Below are positions 1 through 11,448 of a stretch of DNA of 64,000 bases, one piece after another. The DNA is from Earliella scabrosa (taxonomy: Eukaryota > Basidiomycota > Agaricomycetes > Polyporales > Polyporaceae). The notes beneath the pieces were generated by a model. It was not told the DNA's origin. It made no database searches and was given only the letters and a program-made list of their open reading frames with translations. The DNA lies in contig JABYQQ010000004.1 of the NCBI GenBank assembly GCA_022605405.1, positions 558,001 through 622,000 of the forward strand. The letters run 5' to 3'. The position numbers were made by a program, and so were the translations under genes. Each line of letters opens with the position of its first letter. Position 1 is the stretch's first letter.

Positions 1-104
1 GCCTGCCTAAGCCCTATGGTGCTCAAAAACCTCATTCGCTTTCCGAGCTGCCAGTCTGGCATCCTGTTCCAGCTCCGTCATTTTCCGAACGGCATCCATT
101 GATA

Positions 105-1471
105 ATGGCATCCCTCCAAGCGACCGACTTCACTATCTCTGGACATCCTCAAGACGGCGGACTCACCATCGCGCTTACTAGGTTCTGTCTGGTCAACGAC
201 GCGGTCAAACCGGGCGGGGAACGCTTGTCGCTGTTGTTCATTCACGGCGTCTCCTATCGTGAGCGGACTTTCTCAAGGTTCTGAAGCCCACTATGACCTG
301 TGTTAGACAAGGAGACTTGGATTCCAACTATTGAGCATCTGTTCGAGCTACAGGCCACAGTTCCGAGCAACACATTTTCGATCATTGAGGCATGGGCGAT
401 GGACTCCCCCAATCATGGAGGCTCTGCTATCCTCAACGATACCAAGCTCCTTGCGTACCCGAATGGTTTAAGTGGGAATCAATATCGATACGGGGTGTGC
501 GCTGGCTGATACAATGCCTATAGCTGCCCACTCCGTTGCTCGTGGTATCCAAGAGTTTCTGAAGTCTGGTCTATATGCGGGATCGTCCATGGTGGGCATC
601 GCCCATTCAGCCTCCGTGTCAGCCATGTGAGTACCTCGCTTCTTTAAATGTCCTGCACGCCCATGGCCATCTATCAGATCGCTCTCGACCTTGGGCTACG
701 CCACCGACAACCTCCCCTACTCTTCGCTTGTCCTCGTTGAGCCCCCAATAATGACCCGAGAGGTCTTCGCACGAGCCACAAAGAAGGGCAAGGCCTGGGA
801 GATCCTCATTGAGATGGCCAGGAACCGCAAGGACATCTGGCCTTCGCGCGACGCTGCCCGCGCGTGGATGGCGAAGCGGCTCCCATGGAGTACTTGGACT
901 CCTCGGTGCCTCGACCTCTTCGTGGTATGCTCTTCATAGCTTTCTGTCCAACACTCTCTCACTGTAAGTCTCCAACAGGAGCATGCCCTGCGCGACTTGC
1001 CGACAGCGATCTATCCTGACCATACGCATGGGGTGACTCTGTGCTGCACACGGGACCAGGAAGTTGGTGGCTACAGCTACAACGAGGACGGGTTCGATAG
1101 CCTCGACCGTCTCAAGGATGTGTGTCCCGCAATTCCAGTTCACTGCGTCTTTGGTGAGAGAGAGGATGTCATGTGCGTGGACGACATACCGTTGATCTGG
1201 GCTATACTCATGACCTTCTCCGCTAGCCCGGAGTTCGTGAAATCTGGCTTCGTCGATGAGAGCCAAGGTCGGAAAATGGCTTCCATTACTACTGTCGCGA
1301 ACGCAGGCCATCTTGTGCGTCAGTTCCAGTTCTACGTGGTGGCGCGTTTGCCTAGTACTGACCTCTGTACTTCAGGTTGTAGAAGAAGGTCCACAGAACC
1401 TTGCGCTGGCGATCTGGGGCAGCATCCACCAAGGCTTTCAGCCGAAGATCCGGACGATGAGCCGGCTTTGA
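105..1471 (+). CDS. Alpha/beta hydrolase A (seven exons)
   Basis: This encodes a 348-aa alpha/beta-hydrolase-fold protein. Exons are 105-258, 307-471, 524-626, 678-924, 979-1172, 1227-1314 and 1376-1471; all introns are GT-AG and the exons sum to one open frame. The core strand ends in LLFIHGVSY, the region of the oxyanion loop. The nucleophile elbow is GIAHSAS with Ser about 135, and the catalytic His is in NAGHL near 316. The elbow has Ala and Ser where the usual motif has Gly, which are still small residues. The start ATG lies right after GATA; an upstream in-frame TTG is ignored. Alpha/beta hydrolase B at 33328-34739 is a close paralog, with exons 2 to 6 of identical length (165, 103, 247, 194 and 88 nt). 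Substrate is unknown; an esterase, lactonase or thioesterase-like role is possible. It lies about 1.7 kb upstream of the FMO array. Confidence 0.85.
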
Positions 1472-3143
1472 AGATACTCATTCTAGTCTTGTCTACCTGT
1501 ATGACAATGCTGTAGGATGGCGCAGCGGAAGGTAAGTATTGTCGCCTCTAGCAAACGTCAGAAGACAATTGATTGTACTACATGCAACGAATCGGGTCCA
1601 GTCTGCGCCGACTCAGCGAGACAGTCTTGACTCTCCCGTCGCCGTGCGAGATATATCACCGTATCACGGCATCGTGACGACCGGAATACCCCTGCGCACT
1701 TCGCATGAAACATAGGATAACACAGTAATGCGGGATGAGGCTATAAATAACCCCATGGATCATACAGCTCACAGTTACTGCGGAACGTGAATGTCGCACG
1801 TCATCATGATATAGATCGCAGATATCTTCGGCGCAGCGCAGTTGTATGGCCTCAAGGGGTGGCTGAGAATGAGCTGACGAGAGGGAGACATACCATCGAT
1901 CAGCAGTAGGAAAATGTCACGCGGGAGCAAGTCCTGTGCCGACGCGAGCGTGCGTACGAAGCGAAAGAGCGTACTGAGGAGCACGAGCGAGTACGTAGAC
2001 TGAGAGTTATCTGAGCCTGCGGATTATGAAATGCACTCACACAGCATCAGACGCGATGTGCCACGAAAATCATGGGTACAACAGCCTGAGGGTATGTAGG
2101 CATGAGCGGGGCACGCGCCCTAGTGGGAACCCCGGTTGTCTGAATGCATGAGCTGTACAGTGTACTTAGACCTGAGAGCAGGAAAGAGAAAAGGACAAGA
2201 AGGGAAGGGGGTGCGGCATTAGCCGATCTGCCACGTGGCACATAGCCGGGGGCTGCACTGAGGACGGCATTTGCCGGCAGCGTTCGTTCAAGTCAAGCCA
2301 GTTGACAAATGACCATGCCATCGACTGCTCTTCTCCGTCATCTCGAATTCGACATCCTGATATGACCCCAAGGTTTATTTTCTTCGAGAGAAGGAAGTAC
2401 GCGATGCTGATGTGTATGTCACAGTGTTTGTACTACCTACTGCCCGGGCCGGGACGTGCTGTTGCCACCACTTGCCAACTCAAGGAACCTGCCTCGTTGG
2501 TGCTGCATTGTGCCAAGTACGTGGTATCCAGCACGGCTATAGCATGCTGCTGACAGTCCTTCCCTGTGTCTCCCAGGCGACGACAGGGTTGATGCATCTC
2601 GGCTCGCCGGATAAGTAGCAGCCTTCGGAGTCTTCGCCAGGCTCAATCTGCGCTCAATCACAATACGTTTGAGATCTTCAAGTCTTACGAGAGGCACGGT
2701 GCATGACACTTTTTACGGGGCACAGGCTGAGCAATCTATGCAGCTTCTTAGCATCTGAAGGCTATCTCCAAACATAAGTACTCGCCTCGGATTCAGCACC
2801 CTCTGGTCAACTGGTGCTCTGTAGCTCCCTGTAACGCATTACGTACCGCCATGTTGCCACGCGGCCACGCATACGTTGACGAAGAAAGGCCGGTCCATCG
2901 CATGATAACCGTCCTCACGGCTCCGCGTTCAAATGATATTTTGCCTCATTGCTGGTGGACGCGGTATCAATCCTTCTCACGCCGCCCAACGCGGGAAGAG
3001 GGAACGATGTCTTCTGTCAACCGACTCCGACGCGAGCCCGGGTCTCGACAAGCGGTGAAGTATTATAAGAGTCGCGTTGAATCGCGTGTAAGCAATGCCT
3101 GTTTGGAACCCTCTTCCTCGACGTGTTGACCTCTCTCCCAGCT
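1472..3143. other. Intergenic region, no gene seen
   Basis: Only short frames without recognisable protein character occur on either strand. The last part is the promoter and 5' leader of FMO-A. Confidence 0.5.
3064..3069 (+). promoter_or_regulatory. Possible TATA box of FMO-A
   Basis: TATAAG, within TATTATAAGA, lies 75 bases before the FMO-A start codon, a plausible core-promoter position. Confidence 0.35.
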
Positions 3144-5038
3144 ATGCCCGTCATCTTTCGGACTGCGCCCCTGTCCCTTGATGTTTTGGTCATCGGTGGT
3201 GGTATGTCCAATTCAATCACCATACGATCCATATCACGGTGCTAATAACACGTGCTACTTCTCGAACCCCACACGACGGGTATAGGTGTCGGCGGTCTCG
3301 CAGCGGCCTATATGCTGAGTAAATGTGGACACCGCGTCAGAGTCCTCGAGAAGTACTCGCTAGATGCGCCCAGCGGCGGACTGCGTCTTCCACCGAATGT
3401 TAGCAAGATCCTCCGACAGTGGGTGGGCCAAGAGGAGCTACTCAAGACGACGACACGATGTGCAGGAACACCATTCTACCACTGTGAGACATCTTCGTAC
3501 TCACGCTGTCTGTTGCGTATTCATGACGTGAATCTCTTCAGGGGTGACGGGTGAATACGTGGGTGCTCTGGAATGGGCACCATTGGTAATGGCTGAGACC
3601 GGAGGGGAGTTTCTCGTAATACACGTGCGTCATATCCCTTCTTCTTGGCTTCGTGTGACCTGTGTCTATAAACCGTCTCATAAAGTCCCATAGCGCGCAG
3701 ACCTCATTCGGATGTTGCACAAGCTAGCCACTGGTGCAGGGGCTACGATACTCTGCAACAGCGAAGTGGTCTCGATACAACCTGGTTCTGCGGGTCGTGC
3801 CCAGCCCAGCGTGACTCTCAGCAATGGAGACATCCTTACGGCAGATCTTATCATTGGCGCCGACGGAAGTCAGAGCATGACGCGAGACGTGGTGCTCGAC
3901 GAAGAGGACTGTTCTGAGCCCTTGGGGCTGACTGTGTACAGCGGCGTGGTCAACGGCGAAGATATTCGGAGTCATCCTCAGCTAGGCCCGCGTCTGCAGA
4001 AGGAGGAGGTGCGTATCGATTTGTCCATCCCACTGACTGTATCACTTATCGAAGTCTCTAGTGGCCCATATGGATGGGGAACCGGATAGCGCTGCATGGT
4101 GAGTACGGACTTCAACTGGAATCGTTTCAACTGTTAATATAGCGCCGCTCGTCCGATAGCACATCCCGTGGTACGTACTGCCATCTATGCTACGTAAATT
4201 TGAAGACTACTAATTGCGGTGATCGCCTCGTACAGCATGGTGGGAGGGACTTCTACTTCAGCCTGTACTCCTGGAAAGGCTCACAAAGCTACAAGCCTTG
4301 GGGTGAGGAAAGCTGGCATGAGCAATTACCGGCGACGGAGCTCCCTCGAGAGACGGAGTGTCCCGAGTGCGTGTCGACTCGGAATTTGTGCGGCCGGCTC
4401 CATCTGAACTCGCTTCTCACTCCAGACTGCAGACGATGTTTGACATGACGCGTCACGTCACTCGGACACAGTTCATGGAACGACCAGAGGGCATCTCGGA
4501 TTGGGTGGATTCGACCGGGCGGATCGTGTTGATAGGGGATGCTGCTCACCCAACACTGGTACGAACGTCCCTATTTGCCTGTCTGGTGAATCGACTGAGC
4601 AAGCCTCTGTAGCCTGCCGGCACGCATCCTGCTAGCCTCGCTGTCGAAGACGCAGTGGTCCTCGGGTCGCTCCTCTCACACCTCCGCACCGTCGACCAAG
4701 TGCCAACTCTCCTCAACGCATACGAGGAGATCCGCCGACAACGCTGCACTGCGATGGTCGCCGCGGACTTCGGGACCTCGAGGACCATGTCCCTCCCTCC
4801 GGGCCCTGACGCCGACGCGCGGGACGCGAGCATGCGACAGACGCTGAACGATATGGACGAGGGCACGCTGAAGGCGCAGTTTGAAGAATTCGCCGAGATC
4901 TTCTGCTACGACGCCGGCGATGCCGCTGAGGAGTGGTGGATCAACTGGGGACGCTTCCATGAGAGCGCGCGCGGACAGCAGGGTATGATGGACCTCGGGT
5001 TCAACACGGAGTCGAGGGTCTCGGTATCGTGTGCTTAG
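3144..5038 (+). CDS. FAD-dependent monooxygenase FMO-A (salicylate-hydroxylase-like)
   Basis: This is a 463-aa class A flavoprotein hydroxylase. Nine exons: 3144-3201, 3286-3483, 3542-3624, 3694-4008, 4062-4098, 4160-4170, 4236-4366, 4426-4558 and 4613-5038. The N-terminal dinucleotide fold is GGGVGGLAAAYML (about 18-30), followed by HRVRVLEKY. The second FAD/NAD(P)H motif is GADG at about 168-171. The third FAD motif is LIGDAAHPT, with the GD pair near 315-316. The C-terminus carries EEWWINWGRF, shared by all four paralogs. Exon 6 is an 11-nt microexon encoding AHPV with its flanking base. Family members use FAD and NAD(P)H to hydroxylate or epoxidise small, often aromatic, substrates. The substrate here is unknown; kynurenine-3-monooxygenase-like or PaxM-like activity is also possible. 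First of a tandem array. Confidence 0.9.
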
Positions 5039-6090
5039 CGACTATAGCTAGCCGCGAACATGAGGCTGGGTTCTTGTGCGGCTACATCGCGGCGCTCTGG
5101 ATGGTTCTAGCTTCTGAGAACATAGGGTATGGCATCGATGGGTATTCAGCCGTTTGATTTCCATCAATCCTACCCGAATTCGCTCGCATTCCGGCATCGG
5201 CGCGCATCGGCTATTGCCCAAAAATTCTGCTGGCTTCGACGCGGCAGCTTCATGCTCCCCGATATACGCATGGAATGGGTGGGTCTCATAGACGAGGTAT
5301 CGTGTCCATCTATTTCTCAGTCCCAGTATCGTGCTGAATTTCAGTTCCCCGCCTCTATTCTGCTAGACTCTACCACTCCCAGTGATTGTGCCGACCATAG
5401 AGCTCCGCTCCTCGTCGCGCTCACACTAGCGACAACGGTGCGTTACTTTCAGCGAAAGCGGGATCTGAGGCTATCGCAGCCGCTCAGGTAACGTCTCCAT
5501 CGCGGCTCACGGTGCATTGACGCTGCTCTATTGCGTTCCCGAGACTCGAATACTGTCGAAGCTCAAGATGGGCTTCCTGTCAACGCCAGTGCTCCCTGTC
5601 AACACCTCTCACGCCGTCGTCAGAGCGGCGCCGCTGTCAACCGCACGAACAGTCTGAGACTCCGAACCGGAGCGCGCAACTACGCCGGAGCTTCTCTGCG
5701 TACTGCGGCTAGGCATCCGATGCATCTCCCCCCTTCTCCCTGCGGTTTGCCAGTCAGGACTTCTTCGACTTGGACCTGAGCGCTCAGCCATCTATAGCAC
5801 AAGGTAAGCTGCCAATATGACTGTGGGTAATCATATGCGCATCTTGTCCAGGATATAGATCCGGGGACTCGGCAAAGACATCCATAGTAGGTCAGTCTTT
5901 CGGGCGCCCACGGCACATTTACTGTGTCCACAACACGCACACATGACATCCGTCATAGACTTCGCGATGGCTGGCTGAACCTTGTCAACACCGCCCCTCT
6001 CCTCCCCTAATAGTAGCATCAAGGTCCCCTTCTTCCTCATCTTCCATACCACGACAACTCAAACTCTCACCATTCTTCTCAATCCCCGGG
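5039..6090. other. Intergenic region between FMO-A and FMO-B
   Basis: An open frame at 5129-5491 has no recognisable domain and no paralog in the window, so I do not call it a gene. The segment before 6091 is pyrimidine-rich and resembles the leader of FMO-C, with a shared ACCGCC-CTCTCC-CTA-TA pattern. Confidence 0.45.
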
Positions 6091-7936
6091 ATGCCAGTTG
6101 TAGCTCGCGTGGCCGCACTTTCTCTTGACGTCATCGTCGTTGGTGGCGGTAAGTACTACAACTCGTTTTGCCGATACGACGTCTCATGCGTTACACAGGC
6201 GTGGCAGGTCTGGCTGTGGCGTACATGCTCAGTGTAGCCGGGCATCGCGTCCGGGTCATCGAACGTTACAGGCCTGATGCACCAGGTGGCAGCCAACGAA
6301 TACCTCCGAACCTCAGCAAGATCCTACGGCAATGGGTTGGCGACGAAGAGCTCCGGAGGGTTGCGACGCGGTGTGTTCGAACACCATTCCATCACTGTGA
6401 GTACCCTCATATATTGGTTCGTGGCGCTATGGGCGGGAGGTGACACGCGATGGAAAGTTGGGACAGGGAAGTATATCGGCCAGTTCCACTGGAAACCGGC
6501 CGTGATGGCGGAGACGGGAGGCGAGTTTCTAATGATGCATGTGAGTACCTCTCTAGCATGACCAGCGATGCTTTTGTCTGACCTACGGAGCCCAGCGCGA
6601 GGACCTCGTTCGACTATTACACAAGCTCGCAACAGATGCAGGCGCCTCTATCCGTCTTGACACCGAGGTCGTCTCTATACAGCAAGGATTGCGTGATCGC
6701 CCAGGACCGAGCGTGACCCTTGGCGATGGGAAGATCCTGACAGCGGATCTCGTAGTTGGTGCGGACGGGTGCAGAAGCAGAGTACGTGATGCGGTACTCG
6801 AGGAGGAGGACCGTCCAGAACCGTCCGGAATGTCCTTCTACACCGGCGCAGCCTCGGCGGAAGATGTGCGGTCAGACCCGGAGCTGGGGCGATATCTGCA
6901 TAATGAGGAGGTGAGTGCACACCGAGAAACTACGCGTCGCAACTTGCTCAGGCACGTAAGCAGTGGCCGATCTGGATGGGGGACCGTACAGGCTTATACG
7001 GTAGGGGTCGCGATTCTCTTTCCAGAATGTTATGACTTACTCCGCGCGACGTGCAGCTACTGCAGTGGTACGTTTGCATGACGGAAAAAAATGCAACGCT
7101 GAGTCCTGACGCGCACTTTGTGCAGCGCAGTGGGGCTGAGCTATCCTTCATGCTCTTCTCATTCAGAGGCTCGAAAGACTACAAGGAGGGCGGGAACGAG
7201 GGCTGGGACGAGAAACACCAAGCTGAAGAGCTTCTGTCCGAAGAACAGTGTCCCATGTAAGTTTGCTTCCACACTCTTGGCATCGATGAACGGGCGAACC
7301 AATATCATCTGTCCGTGTAGAGTTCGCAGGCTGGTCAAGATGGCGCCTCACCTTGTCCGAACCCAGTGGATGTCTCGACCAAACGCAGTCGAGGACTGGG
7401 TTGATTCGTCAGGCAGGATGGTATTGGTTGGAGACGCTGCTCACCCAACAATAGTGAGTATCAGGCATGCTCGCGCGTTCTTCCGAAGATATGCTCACTG
7501 ATTTTAGCCCGGCGGGACGCACTCTACCAGCCTCGCGGTCGAAGACGCCGTCGTCCTCGGATGTTTGCTCTCGCATATTCGCGCCATAGACCAACTTCCG
7601 ACCTTCCTCAGCGCATACGAGGAGCTTCGCCGGCAGCGCTGTGCGACGCTCGTGTACGCGGACGTCAGGAACACGATGATGATGTCGTTACCACCAGGCG
7701 CGGAGGCAGACGCGCGCGACGCGCAGATGGGCCAGACGCTGGACGACTCAGACATGGATGAAGGGGCGCTGAAGGCGCAGTTTGAGGAGTTCGCGGAGGT
7801 CTTCCTGTATGATGCGGGAGACGCGGCGGAGGAGTGGTGGATCAACTGGGGTCGTTTCCACGACAACGCGGCTCGCGAACACTCCGGTATGATGGATTTC
7901 GTCGTCTCGAGCGTTTCTGTGGAAATGTGTGCTTGA
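6091..7936 (+). CDS. FAD-dependent monooxygenase FMO-B
   Basis: This is a 464-aa paralog of FMO-A with the same nine-exon plan: 6091-6148, 6199-6396, 6458-6540, 6596-6910, 6964-7000, 7057-7067, 7126-7256, 7321-7453 and 7508-7936. The Rossmann motif is GGGVAGLAVAYML, the DG motif is VVGADGCRS, and the third motif is LVGDAAHPTI with the canonical GD pair kept. The C-terminal EEWWINWGRF block is present. The 11-nt microexon encodes ATAV rather than the AHPV or VHPV of the other copies, so two residues conserved elsewhere differ. The frame is intact and all introns are GT-AG. Product predicted as an FAD/NAD(P)H-dependent aromatic or alkene monooxygenase of unknown substrate. It lies 1.05 kb downstream of FMO-A on the same strand. 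Confidence 0.9.
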
Positions 7937-8596
7937 TACACCGCACGCTGTGCTTCACGGCCCGAATGTCCTCGTGTGGTTGATGTTATATGGATGTGCC
8001 ACTGCGGTTGATGGCTCTTGCGGTGGATGTGGCTTGTTCCGGGGCTTTCGGATTGTATTCCACCGGCAATGACGCGGATGAGCTACCGCTCAACGTTCAA
8101 CTTCCTGAGGCGTGCTGTGTGTGGAATGGGTGCCAAGTTACCTATGGTGCTGAGTCTTTCCTTGCCTGTCGACGTCATCTGATCTACGTCGATTCTACGA
8201 GATGCCAGTCACTGTCATTACTTATTTAACACTTGCAGGCCTCGACAGTGGACCTTGGAGTCCAAAACCTAGATTCGAGGCCCGTGTTCAGCGCGACGAC
8301 GGAGCAGAGGTAGGTTGCAGTCCGAGTCGCCGCTCCGAGGCGTTTGGTGACCGGCACCAACGCTGCGCGCATGGCGGTGCCACCACGTGGTATAGAGACG
8401 CCCGTTGCCCCGCAGTTGATCCTGGAGGCCGGATTGAACTTCGGTGCCCACCCTGCTGGCATGACTTATCTTGACCGAAACACGGGCAGAGGAGGCTACT
8501 ACTGGAAAGCACAAACTCCCCTACTAAATCCTCTGTCGTGGTCAAACACAACTAACAGATCATCGTCATCAGTACACTCATTCAACTCCGTTCACA
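7937..8596. other. Intergenic region downstream of FMO-B
   Basis: This holds the 3' flank of FMO-B. A frame at 8344-8931 crosses into the repeat element and has no domain character. Nothing else is supported. Confidence 0.45.
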
Positions 8597-8619
8597 CATC
8601 AGCAAAAGCCCGAATGGCT

Positions 8620-8830
8620 CATACTCGGCTCCGAGCGCCGGCGAGCGACGCAATCGCTCCCAATTGGGGGCGAGCGCGCGCATTCGAGTGTTATCATTTT
8701 CCACTCGAGTATAATCGCGCAATCGGCCCGCGAGCCGATTGCAATCGCTTGCAATCGCTGCGCGCGCAGGTGGCTCTCGTGGGCGATTGCACCGCTCGTT
8801 TTCGAATGCGCCCTTGCCAAGGGCCGTTCG
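8620..8830. repeat. Subterminal CGATTGC/GCAATCG repeat block, left
   Basis: The block is dense in GCAATCGC and its complement, with internal palindromes such as GATTGCAATCGC. It matches the inverted block at 10990-11165. Confidence 0.6.
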
Positions 8831-9029
8831 CGTCAGGACGCTTGTCGAGCGATGGGTCGGGCGGGCAGACTGGGCGTTTCTGGGGTTCTCAGGGCACCCA
8901 GATGCACACATATCATGCGGGAAGATCATGAACAATAAATATATTCACGACGAAAGTCTACATATACTAGTACAGGAAATGGCTGGATACAGAGATAGGG
9001 CGAAGATCGAGTATCGGGCAGCATTGGCA

Positions 9030-9310
9030 GTTGCCGCAAGGACAGAGTGACAGACACGAACAAACAAGAGGAAGCAGTGCGGGAGCGAGAGGGAGCAGCA
9101 TACAAGTGAGCGATAGGAAGCGGCCGACCAGGGTATGCGGCGCGCGAGTGCGAGAGGAAATAGCATGCGAAGAGGGAGTAGCGGAGGAACGAGAGGACGC
9201 GGCTGGCAGGCTAGCGAGAGGCGTCGTCAGGCAAGGGAGAGATGGTGGTAGGCGAGCGAGAGACAGCGACAGGCGTGAGAGCTCAGAGAAACCGTGGTGC
9301 ACGAGCCTCT
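9030..9310 (+). repeat. Purine-rich tract with GCGAGAG-like units
   Basis: About 280 bases of strongly purine-biased plus strand, with repeated GCGAG/GAGAG words. The complementary strand gives a Ser/Pro/Leu-rich open frame (8967-9302) that the base bias explains. Confidence 0.5.
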
Positions 9311-9569
9311 AAGAGGAAGCAGCAGGAGGGCCACCGTTTCCAGAGCGTGCGATAGAATCAGCTATAAGGCAGAAGGGTCGTTGGTGCGCGCGATGAGTTC
9401 GCCTATGTTCCTGACGTCAAAGCGCGTGACGAATCCGTTGTCGGGGCAGAGTCTGCATGAGTATTTCGGTGTGTTCGCGGGTATAGGGAGCTCTGGATAT
9501 TACTCACCTGCGCGTTCATGCCTGGCTCGACAACCGGAGCGTTGCGAGATATATAACCTGGGCCGGACT

Positions 9570-10135
9570 CTGAGTGGCCAGGAGAGCAAGACCAGGCTTT
9601 GTTAGTGCTACAGAGGACAGAAGGCGACACAAAGTTGCGACGACGTACAGAGTTAGCTTGCGTGAGTGCCAAATATGGTTGCTGCTAGACGTCCGACCGC
9701 GGTACAGTGCTACGCTGGCCGCGGGTGCAGCCTCGCTCTTCGTGGTCGTCCCAGGGGAGCCTACAGGGGCACATGGGGCTGCGAGCAGTCACGGTGATGG
9801 GAGCACTCACAGTGTGGTCGGTGATGAGGGCGAGAGTCCTCGTCGTCGGGCGATGTTATGCGTGGATAGCCTTGGCCAGCCGTCTTGACTCCAGGCGGCT
9901 AGGAGAGAGAGGTTGGGCCTGTATGAGTGCTCCGGAAGACAACTTGACACGGCGACGACGTGCGGACTCACTTCGTGCGAGTGCCGAGCACGGTCGCTGG
10001 AGGACGGTACAGAGCTGCTAGGGCCCGATGCATATTCGGGGTCATCCCTAAGGAGCCTGTGGGGGTGCATGGGGCTTCGAGAACGATCGTAGCGGACACC
10101 GTGAGGGAAGTACTCACAATGCGGGTTGGCCTGGG
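9570..10135 (+). repeat. Degenerate direct repeat, two copies about 315 bp apart
   Basis: Copy 1 (about 9570-9835) and copy 2 (about 9885-10135) share the same word order: a GAGAG segment, GCGACGACG, GAGTGCC, CGGTACAG, GGAGCCT, CATGGGGCT and TACTCACA-like words. The copies have diverged but clearly align. Confidence 0.5.
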
Positions 10136-10989
10136 GTAGACAAAGGCTTCATCGTCCTCGTAATGGTAGTGTCCTCATCACCAAGCTGGTACCATTGCGG
10201 CGGTAGCGGTCGTCACAACGGCGATCACCGTCTTATTTGTTGTGAGCGAAGCATGGGTGAGCTAGTACGTGATGTAGGTTCTACTACCAGGGGAGGGCAG
10301 CCTTGTCCGGGAGATGAAGAAGGAGAGGTGGGCATGACTTGAGAGGTGAGTATATGCGTGATATATGCGGAAATATCATGCATGCAAGCTGTATGAGGTA
10401 ACTCACCGGATGTGTTCGGTGACCGGGCATGTTTTTCTGAATTGCGGAGGTACGGAAGCGAGGCGGCGTGAGGCAAGTACTAGTAGCAGCGATACAAGTA
10501 ATCAAAGTGAAAGCGGACTAGGCTCAGCATCCCGACACGGCGCGTACTGACTGGCTTGCGAGTCTAAGAGCGGATGCGTGTCATGGGTAGAGCGGAGGAA
10601 GCCGGAGAGAGGGGACTTGGGGAATGGTGGTGGTCTGAGAACAGGAGGGGCATTCGGTTTTGCAGGCCTCTTATAGGCGGCCGTTCACCCATGTCCGAGT
10701 CGCGGTTGACAGCAAACGAGACTCAGAGAAGAGGGCCCCGTGTCGGTCATGTGATCGTGTCCGCACGACTTGGTGACGTCTCCTCTCTCACCTCGTCTGA
10801 CGTCATCATGCGGAGCACGCCGGGTGCGGACGGAGACCTTGATGATGGCCAGGAAGAGCCAGGAATACGCGGGACTCAATATTAATGGTGATGCAACGAC
10901 GACCGATAGTACTACCACTGGCACTACCCTAGACTATACATGTTGGTACTCAGTACAACAACAACATACTTCTGTGGGCACCTCACGCT

Positions 10990-11165
10990 GCCTGGATAGC
11001 CCTCCCCTCGCAAACGGCGACGAGCGCAATCGAGAGGCCGCAAGGGATAGCATCCGCATGCGGGCGATTGTAAATCGCTCGCCCGATCGTATTCGGTCGG
11101 ACCGCGATTGCAAGCGCTCGCAAGCGCCCGCGAGCGGCGGGCCGCTTCGCAATCGCGCGAGCGTT
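10990..11165. repeat. Subterminal CGATTGC/GCAATCG repeat block, right
   Basis: Inverted counterpart of the block at 8620-8830, with several CGATTG words and CGCTCGC/GCGAGCG palindromes. Confidence 0.6.
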
Positions 11166-11448
11166 TCGGGATTTTGCTGATGCAGAAAATACACCCTGGC
11201 GGCTGTATGTGGCCAGACCATCTGGCATCGAACGCCTTGGCTGCGCTCACACGGTACCTCCATTCACTCCGCGATGTGCGGGTGGGCCGTGGCATCCGGC
11301 GCAAGTCGCCTTCGTGATCTTTGATTGAACCTTGACATCGCCGTGGCACCGCCTCTCCCCTAGTAATACCCTCCACTTTCCGAGCACCCCTCCGCTTCCC
11401 TTCCATACTAGCAAACCGACCGCCACCCACAACACACCTTCTACAGCG

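Larger units (their letters stand above)
8597..11182. mobile_element. Putative degenerate DNA-transposon-like element with short terminal inverted repeats
   Basis: The left end reads CATCAGCAAAAGCCCGAA and the right end, on the complementary strand, reads CATCAGCAAAATCCCGAA, a near-perfect inverted pair. Both ends continue for about 200 bases with many copies of CGATTGC or GCAATCG in both orientations (8620-8830 and 10990-11165). Subterminal repeats like this are common in fungal cut-and-paste elements. No transposase frame is visible inside, only repeats. The flanks show no convincing 8-bp target duplication, at most a shared CA. It could be a non-autonomous element, an eroded one, or two separate insertions. 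It sits between FMO-B and FMO-C. Confidence 0.5.

Noticed and set aside
5129..5491. 120-aa frame between FMO-A and FMO-B
   Set aside because: No recognisable motif and no counterpart near the other FMO copies.
8620..8830. CGATTGC-rich repeats as a possible CRISPR-like array
   Set aside because: Units are irregular, in both orientations and without spacers; the genome is eukaryotic.
8344..8931. 195-aa open frame
   Set aside because: It runs into the palindromic repeat arm, has no domain, and overlapping frames on the other strand are equally open.
8967..9302. Ser/Pro/Leu-rich minus-strand frame
   Set aside because: Explained by the purine bias of the plus strand; no homology or splice context.
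8592..11187. 8-bp target-site duplication around the inverted-repeat element
   Set aside because: Flanks do not match beyond CA, so the transposon class is not assigned.
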